Shown here in pieces: positions 47,216 through 55,295 of a stretch of DNA of 64,000 nucleotides (positions are counted from its first letter, which is position 1; each line of letters begins with the position of its first letter). A program made the translations under genes and the position numbers. A model generated the notes under the pieces. It was not told where the DNA came from. It did not search any database and saw only the letters and a program-made list of their open reading frames with translations. This DNA comes from Phycisphaeraceae bacterium (lineage in GTDB: Bacteria > Planctomycetota > Phycisphaerae > Phycisphaerales > UBA1924). The stretch is from the NCBI GenBank assembly GCA_023898685.1, contig CP060234.1:2232001-2296000 (forward strand), written 5' to 3'.

Positions 47216-48466
47216 TCACGGCGCGATGAACTCGTCGTCCTTGAAGCCGTAGGGCGCGTCGGTCAGCACGCCGTGGACGGAGACAAGCGAGAGCGCCGCC
47301 TGGCGGAAGTTCTGACCCCCTGAGCCGACGAACGAGTCTTCGAGATCTGCGGCGGCCTGCTCGATCTTCGGGTCGGGCTGACGCCCGGTAGCCTCGGCGA
47401 GGCGCTGCTCGCCGAAGATCAGCAGGTTGCCGGCGAGCTCGAGCATCCGCTTCTGGACCAGGGCCGCGTCGTCGTTCTGGCGTGCATCCACGCCCCCGAC
47501 GCGCTTGGCCTCGACGTCACGGTACACCGAGGCGACCAGGTGGCCCGCCAGGCGGATCGCCGCGACCGCGACGTCCCGATCGGCCCCCGCGTCGGGCTGG
47601 GCGACCACGGGAAACACCTCGCGCCCAGCCGTGAGCCAGACCAGACGCTCCTCGTCGCCGGGGTCGTCCTTCCATTGTGTGCGGACGCGATCGCACACGC
47701 GCTCGCCGATCAGGCGGGTCGCCGCCAGGGCGACGCCGCCCATCTGGTTGTCGGGGATGCGCCCCGCTTCACCCAGCGACCGGATGATCGCCGCGGCGTT
47801 CTTGGGCGATTCCTCCGAGACGATCAGGTTGCCCAGCTCACCGATCAGGCCCGCGGGCTTGCCCCGCTCCTCGTGATACAGCGCCTGCGCGGTGACAGCG
47901 GGCTGCGAAACCTCGACAGCGAAGAACACCATCTCGGTGCAGTGGATCGCAAAGAAACGCCGGCCCTGCTCCTTGTTCGCCAGCTCGCCGGTGACAATCC
48001 CGAGCATCCTGTTCGTAGCGATCTCGCCGGCGAGGCGCAGGCCCGTGTAGGGCCTGGCGTTGATGACCTTGTTGCCGTGCACGTCGACCAGCATCTCACG
48101 CTCGTCGGCGATCGCTTTTTCGATGTCGTCGGCCAGCTCGTCCGCGAACGCCTGTCGCAGGGCCACCGATACGCCCTCGGTCTGGAGCGGGCTCAGGAGC
48201 GTGTCGAGGGCTCGTTTCGCCTCGGTGAGATCGTCGCTGAACAGGGCGGGTCGGAGCTGGTCGATGAACTGCTTGATCTGATCCTGCTGCGCAGGCGTGA
48301 GCGTGACGCTGGTCGCGATCGCCGGATCGAGCGTCGCGAACTGGGCGTCGGCCGGTCGCGCCGCGCCGAGCATCAGCAGCAGGCCGAGCAGCAACGCGTG
48401 CGTAGCGCCCCGCCCGAGCGACACAGAACAGATCGGTCTTGTGGCTGGTGGTGGCGTCGGCCCCAC
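47216..48466 (-). CDS. Exported protein, function unknown
   Basis: A 416-residue exported protein. I start at GTG 48466 because AAAGGA lies 5 bases upstream; the next in-frame GTG (48424) would still leave a signal peptide (ALLLGLLLMLGAARPADAQF). The mature part is mostly helical (LTPAQQDQIKQFIDQLRPAL, ELADDIEKAIADEREMLVDV, RRFFAIHCTEMVFFAVEV) and shows no motif I can name. No membrane segment follows the signal peptide, so it is probably periplasmic. Located 149 bases downstream of the ferredoxin reductase gene on the same strand. Confidence 0.7.
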   Translation of the reverse strand: MGPTPPPATRPICSVSLGRGATHALLLGLLLMLGAARPADAQFATLDPAIATSVTLTPAQQDQIKQFIDQLRPALFSDDLTEAKRALDTLLSPLQTEGVSVALRQAFADELADDIEKAIADEREMLVDVHGNKVINARPYTGLRLAGEIATNRMLGIVTGELANKEQGRRFFAIHCTEMVFFAVEVSQPAVTAQALYHEERGKPAGLIGELGNLIVSEESPKNAAAIIRSLGEAGRIPDNQMGGVALAATRLIGERVCDRVRTQWKDDPGDEERLVWLTAGREVFPVVAQPDAGADRDVAVAAIRLAGHLVASVYRDVEAKRVGGVDARQNDDAALVQKRMLELAGNLLIFGEQRLAEATGRQPDPKIEQAAADLEDSFVGSGGQNFRQAALSLVSVHGVLTDAPYGFKDDEFIAP

Positions 48467-48615
48467 GTTCGTCCTTTCGGCGGTGTCCGGGAGGGGGCTG
48501 TGGGCCGGCCCGTCTGGGCACCGAATCGTGCAGCGGGATCGAAACCTATCAGGGGCCGCCTTCCCCGTCAACCGGCGGGCCGCTCGGCCCGGTCGCGTCG
48601 CCGCGCGATCGCCGG

Positions 48616-49614
48616 CTAGTAGACCTCGAGGAAGACCCGCTTCGTCGGGCGGATCTGCCGGTTGATCATCTTCTTGTTCCACGACTTCAGGTCGTCCGCG
48701 ACCTCGTCGTCCACCCGAACATACCCGCTCGCGCCCTCGCGGCCGAGCACGGCGTAGAGACCCTTGAAGATCCCCATCTCCATGCCCGCGAGCCCGCAGA
48801 CATAGATCAGCGTCCGGTCCGAGGCGAGCTGCTCGGTCAACGAACCCGGCCCGGTGCCCAACGTGTCGTGCTGGATCCGGTCCTGCACGTACAGCTTGCG
48901 GTCCTGGTCGTCCGGCACCTCGCGGCTGATCGCCGTGACATAGCGGAAGTTGTCGTACTGCTTGTCGAGTTCGACGAGCTGCTCGTGGTAAATCAGGTCG
49001 GTCGTGTAGGGCGAGCCCATGACGAGCGTCACCCGGCTGTTGAACCCGCCCTCGAGCAGGTCGATCGCCAGGGCGCGGAAGGGGGCGATGCCGGTCCCGG
49101 TGGCGAAGAACACATAGTCGTGCTTCGAGGGCTCCTCGGGCAGCACGAAGCGCTTGCCGCTCGGGCCGGTCACGTTGATCTCGTCGCCCACCTGCGCGTC
49201 GCAGAGGTAGTTCGAGCACACGCCTGTGAAGAGCTTGTGATCATCCCAGTGCTCATCGAGCACCCGCTTGCAGCTCGTTGCGAGAACATTGCCGTTCCCG
49301 TCCTCGCCCCGCGTCGGGCTCGAGATGGAGTAGAGCCGCAGCTTGTGGGGCTTGCCCTTGGCGTCCTCACCCGGGGGCAGCACGCCGAAACTCTGGCCCG
49401 CCCTGAATTGGCCGGCCAGCGCCGTCCCCGACACGTCGATCGCGACATGGCGGATGAACGCCGCCGACTTGCGTTTCCCGAGCGTGCACAGCTCAGACTC
49501 GACCACCCGGCCGATCACCGGAGCGGTCGGTCGAACCAGGTTCACCGCCACGTCGGGCAGCACGGGTTCGCCGGGAACAGCACTTTCTTTCTCGGTCACG
49601 TTTTCCACGGGCAT
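48616..49614 (-). CDS. Plant-type ferredoxin-NADP reductase
   Basis: Transfers electrons between ferredoxin or flavodoxin and NADP(H) with FAD. The 332-residue protein has the FAD motif RLYSISS (93-99), GVCSNYL (131-137), the NADP motif GTGIAPFR (173-180), VCGLAGME (272-279) and a C-terminal tyrosine in VFLEVY that stacks on the flavin in plant-type enzymes. This resembles plastid and cyanobacterial FNR more than the short bacterial FPR type, which is known in several planctomycetes. The start at ATG 49614 has GGAG 9 bases upstream; a GTG at 49629 is the alternative. No ferredoxin gene is adjacent. Confidence 0.93.
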   Translation of the reverse strand: MPVENVTEKESAVPGEPVLPDVAVNLVRPTAPVIGRVVESELCTLGKRKSAAFIRHVAIDVSGTALAGQFRAGQSFGVLPPGEDAKGKPHKLRLYSISSPTRGEDGNGNVLATSCKRVLDEHWDDHKLFTGVCSNYLCDAQVGDEINVTGPSGKRFVLPEEPSKHDYVFFATGTGIAPFRALAIDLLEGGFNSRVTLVMGSPYTTDLIYHEQLVELDKQYDNFRYVTAISREVPDDQDRKLYVQDRIQHDTLGTGPGSLTEQLASDRTLIYVCGLAGMEMGIFKGLYAVLGREGASGYVRVDDEVADDLKSWNKKMINRQIRPTKRVFLEVY

Positions 49615-49754
49615 CGGGTGATTCTCCACGCACGCTTTGTCCGCATTGTTCGCCGACGGCGGGGTCCGGTCCGGATAAAGGCCGGTTCGATCCGGATATT
49701 CTGCCTCGCCGCTGCCGGGCGACCCGCCGGGGCCGGCCCCGGGCCCGGGCCGGG

Positions 49755-51149
49755 TCAGGGCTCCTGATCGGGATCGGGCTCCGAATCTGGGGCCGGCTCA
49801 TCGACCGGGGCCGGCGTCGCCTCATCGCCGGGCTGATCGGTCTGCTCGGGCTCGCCACGCAGGCTGCGAACCAGCACATCAAGGTCGGCGGCCGCGGCCT
49901 CCAGTCCTTCGCGTTCGGTGCCGCGCAGCCCCGTCGCGCGAAGGGACGCGGCCGCCCGCTCGTACGCGTCCGCGGCCTTCTGAATGGCCTCCACTTCGGC
50001 GGCTCGCTCCTGCGCCGCGCGATCGGCGTAGTCGTCGGCGTCGGGCAGCGTCGGCGAAACGGCCGCGAGCTCCTCGAGCAGCGAGGCGAACCTCGCGTGC
50101 CCCTGGGCGCGGAGGTGGCAGGCCTCACCGAGCCAACGCTGCGCCGCCGACTTCGCCAGCTGGCCGGATGCCTTGAACTCACGGAGGGCCTTGTCGCTCG
50201 ACCGGCTCGCCTGCTCGAAGGCGTCGATCGCGGCGTCGCCGGCGGGTTCCACGCTTTCCTCGCGCTGCTTGATGATCTCAGCCACCGTGGCCCGGATCTT
50301 CTCGCCCAGAGAGGCCGCCTCGGCCCTGGCCTTGACGGCCCGTTCATCCCGTGCCTGCTTCGATTGCCGGAGTTCATCCCCGAATTCCAGGGCCAGACTC
50401 CGCTGCTCCTCGAGCTTCTGGACGTCGCCCTCGATCTCGGCGAGGCGGGGCCTGAGCATGTCGATCTCGCCCTGGACCCGGTTCGCCTCCATGTCCAGCG
50501 CGTCGGCCTCGCGGGAAAGCGTCCTCGCCGCCACCGCGAGCTTCGCCGACTCGACCGCGCTCAGCGCCGCGGCCTCGAGCTTCAGCTCGGCGGCCCGGTT
50601 CCGTTTCTCGTTTGATCGGCCCCGCAGGTCCGCCACGCGGCTCTCCGATCGCTCGACCTCACCGGCGAGCTGCGAGCGGTCGGCCCGGCGCGCCTCCGCC
50701 TGGGACGCCAATCGATCCGCTTCCGCCACCGTCTCCGCGATGTCGTCGGCGGGGTCATATGAGGTCAGTGCCTGGGCGGTCGTCGAGAGCGCCGTCCAGC
50801 GGACGGCGTCGGTCCGCGCGGCCGCGATCTCGTCGAACAACGCCCGCTCGGCCAGCATCGCCTCGACCGCCTTCAGCGATCCCTCGCCCTGCCGGCTCTC
50901 CGAGAGCAGCCCCGCCGCGGCCGCGGCCGCCGAGTCATCGGCCGCCTTCAGCCCCGAAATCTCTCGCGAGACCGTTTCATAGGTGAATGTCGCGTCGCTC
51001 AGGGCGCCGGAACCCACCGCCGCGAGGTGCCGTGCCGATTGGGTCACCGCTTCGGCGTCGGCGCCCCAGTCGGAGCACCCAGTGAGGAGAGCCGCCGAGC
51101 CCATCAACACGGCGATGCAACGGCGAGTGGCGAAGGGGTGTTCAGGCAT
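49755..51149 (-). CDS. Coiled-coil lipoprotein, function unknown
   Basis: A 464-residue predicted lipoprotein with lipobox LLTGC (Cys25). Nearly the whole mature chain (45-430) is Ala/Glu/Arg-rich helix with heptad-like patterning (LAGEVERSESRVADLRGRSN, EANRVQGEIDMLRPRLAEIE), ending in a Pro/Glu/Asp tail. It probably forms a long rod in the periplasm. I recognise no specific family. It starts 100 bases after the CX4CH protein on the same strand and may be co-transcribed with it. The ribosome site is GGAG 10 bases before ATG 51149. Confidence 0.75.
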   Translation of the reverse strand: MPEHPFATRRCIAVLMGSAALLTGCSDWGADAEAVTQSARHLAAVGSGALSDATFTYETVSREISGLKAADDSAAAAAAGLLSESRQGEGSLKAVEAMLAERALFDEIAAARTDAVRWTALSTTAQALTSYDPADDIAETVAEADRLASQAEARRADRSQLAGEVERSESRVADLRGRSNEKRNRAAELKLEAAALSAVESAKLAVAARTLSREADALDMEANRVQGEIDMLRPRLAEIEGDVQKLEEQRSLALEFGDELRQSKQARDERAVKARAEAASLGEKIRATVAEIIKQREESVEPAGDAAIDAFEQASRSSDKALREFKASGQLAKSAAQRWLGEACHLRAQGHARFASLLEELAAVSPTLPDADDYADRAAQERAAEVEAIQKAADAYERAAASLRATGLRGTEREGLEAAAADLDVLVRSLRGEPEQTDQPGDEATPAPVDEPAPDSEPDPDQEP

Positions 51150-51248
51150 CGATTGCGGGCTCCGTCGGGGTGGGCCGGGCGCCTCGTGGGCGGGTCTCAA
51201 CCATAGCAGACCGGGCGACAACGGGTCGGCGTTCGCAGCCGTTTTCGG

Positions 51249-52604
51249 TCAACGCTCGCCCGCCGGCTGACCTTCCATCCGCAAGGCCCCGCGGGGCAGC
51301 GGGGGCTGATAGCTGATGGGATAGTCCGGCCGTGGGCGGTACATCGAGTTGATCCACTCCACCGCTCGGCGGAAGCGCAAGTCGTCCTGATCGCGGAAGA
51401 ACGGCTTCCACCCCCTCCGGCCCTCGGCTCGGGCGATGTCGGGGTGGGGGTGTGTCGATCGGTCGCGCGGCAGGGCCATCTGGAGCAGGGGCGAGTTGGC
51501 GGGCTCGTCGTAGTCGATGAGCGGCGTGCCGTCCTTGAGCTTGAACCGATCGAGGATCAGGAAGTTCGTGTACACAGTCGCATCGGTGTTCGACCGGTGG
51601 TTGTTCAGGTACAGCCGTCCGGCTTCCTGCCCGCCGTGGCAGCTCGTCGAGGCGCAGCTCGAGTCGGACCCGACCAGCCACGTGCGGTGGATCTGGGTGC
51701 GGAAGGCCTTCATCGACGCGGGATCGTCGAGCACCTGCACCTCGCCGTACAGCGGCCGGGCCTGGACCCGGAACATCAGGTCGAGGACCGTGAGCGGGTC
51801 CCGACGCAGCAGGGCCTCGCGGCCCTCGGGGTCCTTCGGCATCAGGTCGTGGCCGCCGTAGAGGTCGATGAACTCCTCGACCACGGGCCGGGAGATGTGC
51901 AGCTTTGGCGGGTCGGCGAAGTTCACCTCGTACACGCGGATCAGGTTGATCTCGTCGGGCGTGAGCACCGGGAAATCGAAGATCTTCCTTCGGGCCGAAT
52001 CCGTGTTCTCCTCGGCCTCGTCGCGGCTGCCGCCTCGCGTCTTCAACAGGATCTGTTGTTCGAGCCAGACCCGCAGTTCAACCGCCTCCTGATTGAACGG
52101 CTCGGCCCTGACCAGGCTCTCGATCTCATCCAGTGCGGTGGCGTAGGCCCCCCGATCGCGGAGCCAGTACGCGAGGTGCAGGCGGCCCGCCGCGTCGTCA
52201 TCCTTGGTGGCGGCGCGCAAAGCCCGATAGGTTTCAAGCACCGGGCCCAGCATCTCGAACTCGACCGCGTCGGCCAGATCGATCTTGAGGTCCTCTCCCC
52301 GGACCCGGAGCGTGACCGTGCGATCCTCCCGGCCGATGAACAGACCCACAACTTCCCGGCCCGTGCGGAGCATCACCCGGGCCTCGCGCAGGTCGGCCTC
52401 GGCGGCCCGCATCGCTGCTCTGGCGGTCTGCTCCTGCTCGTCCACGGCAGGTGGTGCGGGAAGGGTCGTGTCCGCCGTGGTCGTGTCAGGGGGCTCCCCC
52501 GGGCCCGCGGCGGACACCCAGGGCAATGCGGCGGCCAGGACGGCGGGGCGCCACAAAGGGGACCGCCGGGGGCGGCTCGACCGGCCACGATCGATTCGAG
52601 ACAT
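51249..52604 (-). CDS. Exported protein with a CX4CH haem-like motif
   Basis: A 451-residue protein with an Arg-rich start and a hydrophobic segment (LWRPAVLAAALPWVSAAG) consistent with a signal peptide. Residues 75-120 form a small SH3-like region (GREVVGLFIGREDRTVTLRV), and 130-185 are TPR-like helices. A later region contains SCASTSCHGG with Cys317, Cys322 and His323, a CX4CH spacing that can bind c-type haem in some cytochromes, followed by LNNHRSNTDATVYTNF and a final WINSM block. A similar Cys-rich block occurs in other planctomycete proteins as I recall. It may take part in periplasmic electron transfer. The start is ATG 52604. Confidence 0.7.
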   Translation of the reverse strand: MSRIDRGRSSRPRRSPLWRPAVLAAALPWVSAAGPGEPPDTTTADTTLPAPPAVDEQEQTARAAMRAAEADLREARVMLRTGREVVGLFIGREDRTVTLRVRGEDLKIDLADAVEFEMLGPVLETYRALRAATKDDDAAGRLHLAYWLRDRGAYATALDEIESLVRAEPFNQEAVELRVWLEQQILLKTRGGSRDEAEENTDSARRKIFDFPVLTPDEINLIRVYEVNFADPPKLHISRPVVEEFIDLYGGHDLMPKDPEGREALLRRDPLTVLDLMFRVQARPLYGEVQVLDDPASMKAFRTQIHRTWLVGSDSSCASTSCHGGQEAGRLYLNNHRSNTDATVYTNFLILDRFKLKDGTPLIDYDEPANSPLLQMALPRDRSTHPHPDIARAEGRRGWKPFFRDQDDLRFRRAVEWINSMYRPRPDYPISYQPPLPRGALRMEGQPAGER

Positions 52605-52763
52605 GAACGGGCTCCTGGCGTGCGACACCGGCTCGTTTCGGGGAGGGAGTCAGCACACTGTACCGCCAGCGCGGTGGGGCGGTTGACCACCATACGCCGC
52701 CGGGCCCGATCCGGGTTCATGGCGTTGCCAGGTTTGGCCGGGTTGGGAGCCGCCGGAAGGGCC

Positions 52764-54332
52764 CTACGCCGCGTGCGGCGAGATGCCGCGAAGCCGGACG
52801 ATCGGGTCGCGGTCCTCTCCGGTGTCCCGGATCGTCGCGATCTCGCCGATGGGCGTCGGCTCGCTGGCGCCGCGCAGGTGGCAGTGCGGAGAGCCGGCCT
52901 TGTCGAGTTCGAGCAGAATGGGCCCCTGAACCATGTCGCGGATCTCGAGGACAACGTTCCGCAGCCTGATCCGCGCGCCCTTGTAGACCGCCCGCCTGAC
53001 GATCAGCTTGGTTTCCGTCCAGCTCCCGGCCGCGTTGAGCAGCTGGGCCGCGGCCTGCCCGACCCGCCCGACCAGGTCCTCGCACGTGACCTGCGAGTAT
53101 TGCAACTCCGTCAGTCGCTCTGCTTGGGCCGAGGTGAGCTTCTTGCCACGCTCCTGGAGTGCCTTGAGTTCGCCTTCGCTGCGCTCGCGCTCGACCTGGA
53201 CGGCATGGGTGAGGTGGGAGATGCGGTCGGCGAGCGGCTCGATCTCGGCGAGGCGTCCGACCACGACCTCGGTCTCGACACCGCCCGGCCCGCCGATGAC
53301 GCCGATGTCGACGCTCTGACGCGAGACAAGCTGGCCGCCGTACACGGTGCCGTCGGGGCACACGACGCGTCGCTCGACACAGAGACGACACTCCTTGATC
53401 TCGCGCTTGACGTACAGGTTCCCCGACACCTTGCCCGCGACGCCGTCGAGATAGCCTGTGTGCAGATCTCCGCCGATCTCCAGCCGTCCCATGCCCCGGC
53501 CGGCCATGCCCTGCGTGAGCACGACGGCGCTGGAGGTGTAGAACTCGGCGGCCTCGACGAGCTTGTGAACGGTGACAGTCCCGCCGGCCCGGACCACGAA
53601 GTGGTCTTTCACTCCGCCCGACACATTGACGCACCCGGGGAAGTCGATGTTGCCTGTTTCGAAATCCACGTCGCCGCGGATCTCGAGAACGGGGTCGATC
53701 TCGACTCGATCGATCTGGTAGCGAAGAACGCCGCTGGTCTGGGCGATCACTTCAGAGCCCTCGGCCCGGAGCGACTCGCCCAGCTTGACCGACATCGATC
53801 GGCCCTTCTTCGCCTGGATGACGTGTCCGCGAACGTCGATCCCATCGGTGCCTTCGACGCCGGGCACGATCTGCCCGATGTGGTCACCTTTCTGGACGAC
53901 GACGAAGGCCGATTGCGAGCGAAAATCGACTGCATCCTGCTCGGATGTCTGGCCCCCGGCCGTCTTCGCATTCAGCTTCCCGGCGGGCATCTCCTCGAGT
54001 CGATCACGCCTCAGCTGGATCGCGTCGAGTTGGGCGCGGATGGCGGGGTCGAGCGTGAACTCGGCGCTGCGGCCGTGCTCGGCGGGCTGACCCTGCGCGA
54101 CCACCTCGGATTGGTCGGCGCCGGGCTCGGCCGCGGCGCGCGCCAGCAGGTCGGCGACGACGCCCCCGAGAATGCGGCTTGGATGGATGTGCTGGACTTC
54201 GAGCTGCGCGAGAATATCGGCTTCGGTCGGCAGCGTCGACTCGGGCCCCGAGCGGACGATCACGGTGCACGACAGCCCGCCGCGTTCGATCGTGACCGAG
54301 ATCCGTTCACCAGCGGCGTCGACGCCGTTCAT
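52764..54332 (-). CDS. FapA (DUF342) family protein
   Basis: A 522-residue protein of the DUF342/FapA family, which is linked to flagellar, biofilm or morphogenetic functions and has a right-handed beta-helix core. Core features visible: FVVVQKGDHIGQIVPGVEGT, the ladder IRGDVDFETGNIDFPGCVNV and LEIGGDLHTGYLDGVAGKVS, then a coiled-coil segment (VERERSEGELKALQERGKK) and a final EIRDMVQGPILLEL strand. It is the last gene of the chemotaxis operon, 36 bases after cheY, which suggests a link to motility or surface behaviour. GGAAGG lies 6 bases before ATG 54332. Confidence 0.85.
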   Translation of the reverse strand: MNGVDAAGERISVTIERGGLSCTVIVRSGPESTLPTEADILAQLEVQHIHPSRILGGVVADLLARAAAEPGADQSEVVAQGQPAEHGRSAEFTLDPAIRAQLDAIQLRRDRLEEMPAGKLNAKTAGGQTSEQDAVDFRSQSAFVVVQKGDHIGQIVPGVEGTDGIDVRGHVIQAKKGRSMSVKLGESLRAEGSEVIAQTSGVLRYQIDRVEIDPVLEIRGDVDFETGNIDFPGCVNVSGGVKDHFVVRAGGTVTVHKLVEAAEFYTSSAVVLTQGMAGRGMGRLEIGGDLHTGYLDGVAGKVSGNLYVKREIKECRLCVERRVVCPDGTVYGGQLVSRQSVDIGVIGGPGGVETEVVVGRLAEIEPLADRISHLTHAVQVERERSEGELKALQERGKKLTSAQAERLTELQYSQVTCEDLVGRVGQAAAQLLNAAGSWTETKLIVRRAVYKGARIRLRNVVLEIRDMVQGPILLELDKAGSPHCHLRGASEPTPIGEIATIRDTGEDRDPIVRLRGISPHAA

Positions 54333-54368
54333 GTCGGGCCTTCCGGGGGGTCACGGCGCATCGTGCCG

Positions 54369-54737
54369 TCAGGCTGAGCACTTGGCGATGGTCTCGTTGA
54401 TGCGCTGGCTGAGCATGTCGGGCGTGAACGGCTTGACCAGGTAGTTGTTCACCCCGGCCTTGATGGCCTCGATGACACGCGACTTCTCGGCCTCGGTCGT
54501 GACCATGATCAGCGGCGTGGACTTGTCCTGCTTGCGGAACGCCTTGATGAACGACAGCCCGTCCATGTTGGGCATGTTCCAGTCGACCAGGATCAGGTCG
54601 GGCTGAAAGGCGCCGACCTTGCTGAGCGCGTCCTGCCCGTCGCACGCCTCCTCGATCTGCTCGATCCCGAGCTGGCGCAGCACCGAACGCTGGATGTTCC
54701 GCATCGTCTTCGAATCGTCGATCAGCATCACCTTCAT
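54369..54737 (-). CDS. cheY: Chemotaxis response regulator CheY
   Basis: A 122-residue single receiver domain. Acidic pocket Asp7-Asp8, phosphorylation site Asp52 in LILVDWNMP, the switch region VTTEAEK and Lys in LVKPFTPD are all present. Phospho-CheY made by CheA binds the flagellar switch (FliM/FliN) to change rotation. It sits between cheX and fapA in the operon, 30 bases after cheX. CheX next to it is the expected phosphatase. Confidence 0.95.
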   Translation of the reverse strand: MKVMLIDDSKTMRNIQRSVLRQLGIEQIEEACDGQDALSKVGAFQPDLILVDWNMPNMDGLSFIKAFRKQDKSTPLIMVTTEAEKSRVIEAIKAGVNNYLVKPFTPDMLSQRINETIAKCSA

Positions 54738-54767
54738 GGCTTTGGTCTCCGATGGACGCCCGGGGGA

Positions 54768-55271
54768 TCAGGCGTTGGCGGCGGCCTGCTCGGCGGCCTT
54801 GTTCGCGGCGGCGTTCTCACGGATGGCGACCTCGATGACGAACTCGCCGCAGTCCGTCGAGCACGGGATCAGCACGCACGGGACATCGCTCGGGAGGCAC
54901 ACGCCGTGGTCCTTCCCGACGATTACGCTCGGGCACGAGATCGAGACGCGCTTCTTGTCGGTGAACATCGCCTTCGCCCCGCCGCAGACCATGTTCACCA
55001 GCTCGCCGATCGCGTCGGCGAAGTCGGCGTGGTCGGGGTCCATGCGTTCGCCGCAGAACAGCGCCACGATCGACTCCGCCGCGTCGAGCTTGAAGCTCAG
55101 GATCACCGATCCCTTGACGTCACCGCTCATGCCGATGATGCCCGACACGTCGTGGCTCGGCGAGTTGCCCTGCTTGATCGCCGGATCCAGCACCGTCACC
55201 GGCAATTGCAGCATCGTCGAGAACACGTTCTGGATGCTCTTGACGAATGGCGTGATGTAGCCCGCGTCCAT
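54768..55271 (-). CDS. cheX: Chemotaxis phosphatase CheX
   Basis: A 167-residue CheX/CheC-type protein. The catalytic Glu-x3-Asn is in DAIGELVNMVCGGAK (Glu in ELVN, with the Asn two after), and the DVKGSVILSFKLDAAESIVA strand-helix fits the family. It dephosphorylates CheY, in place of the proteobacterial CheZ. TGGAGG lies 8 bases before ATG 55271. The short tail is Ala-rich. Confidence 0.92.
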   Translation of the reverse strand: MDAGYITPFVKSIQNVFSTMLQLPVTVLDPAIKQGNSPSHDVSGIIGMSGDVKGSVILSFKLDAAESIVALFCGERMDPDHADFADAIGELVNMVCGGAKAMFTDKKRVSISCPSVIVGKDHGVCLPSDVPCVLIPCSTDCGEFVIEVAIRENAAANKAAEQAAANA

Positions 55272-55295
55272 GATTCAGACCTCCAGGTTCGTTCA

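Noticed and set aside
49615..49629. GTG 49629 as start of the ferredoxin reductase
   Set aside because: It would add five residues and consume the GGAG ribosome site of ATG 49614; kept only as an alternative.
52717..53634. Alternative minus-strand frame inside the fapA gene
   Set aside because: Arg/His-rich chance translation overlapping the well-supported DUF342 reading frame.
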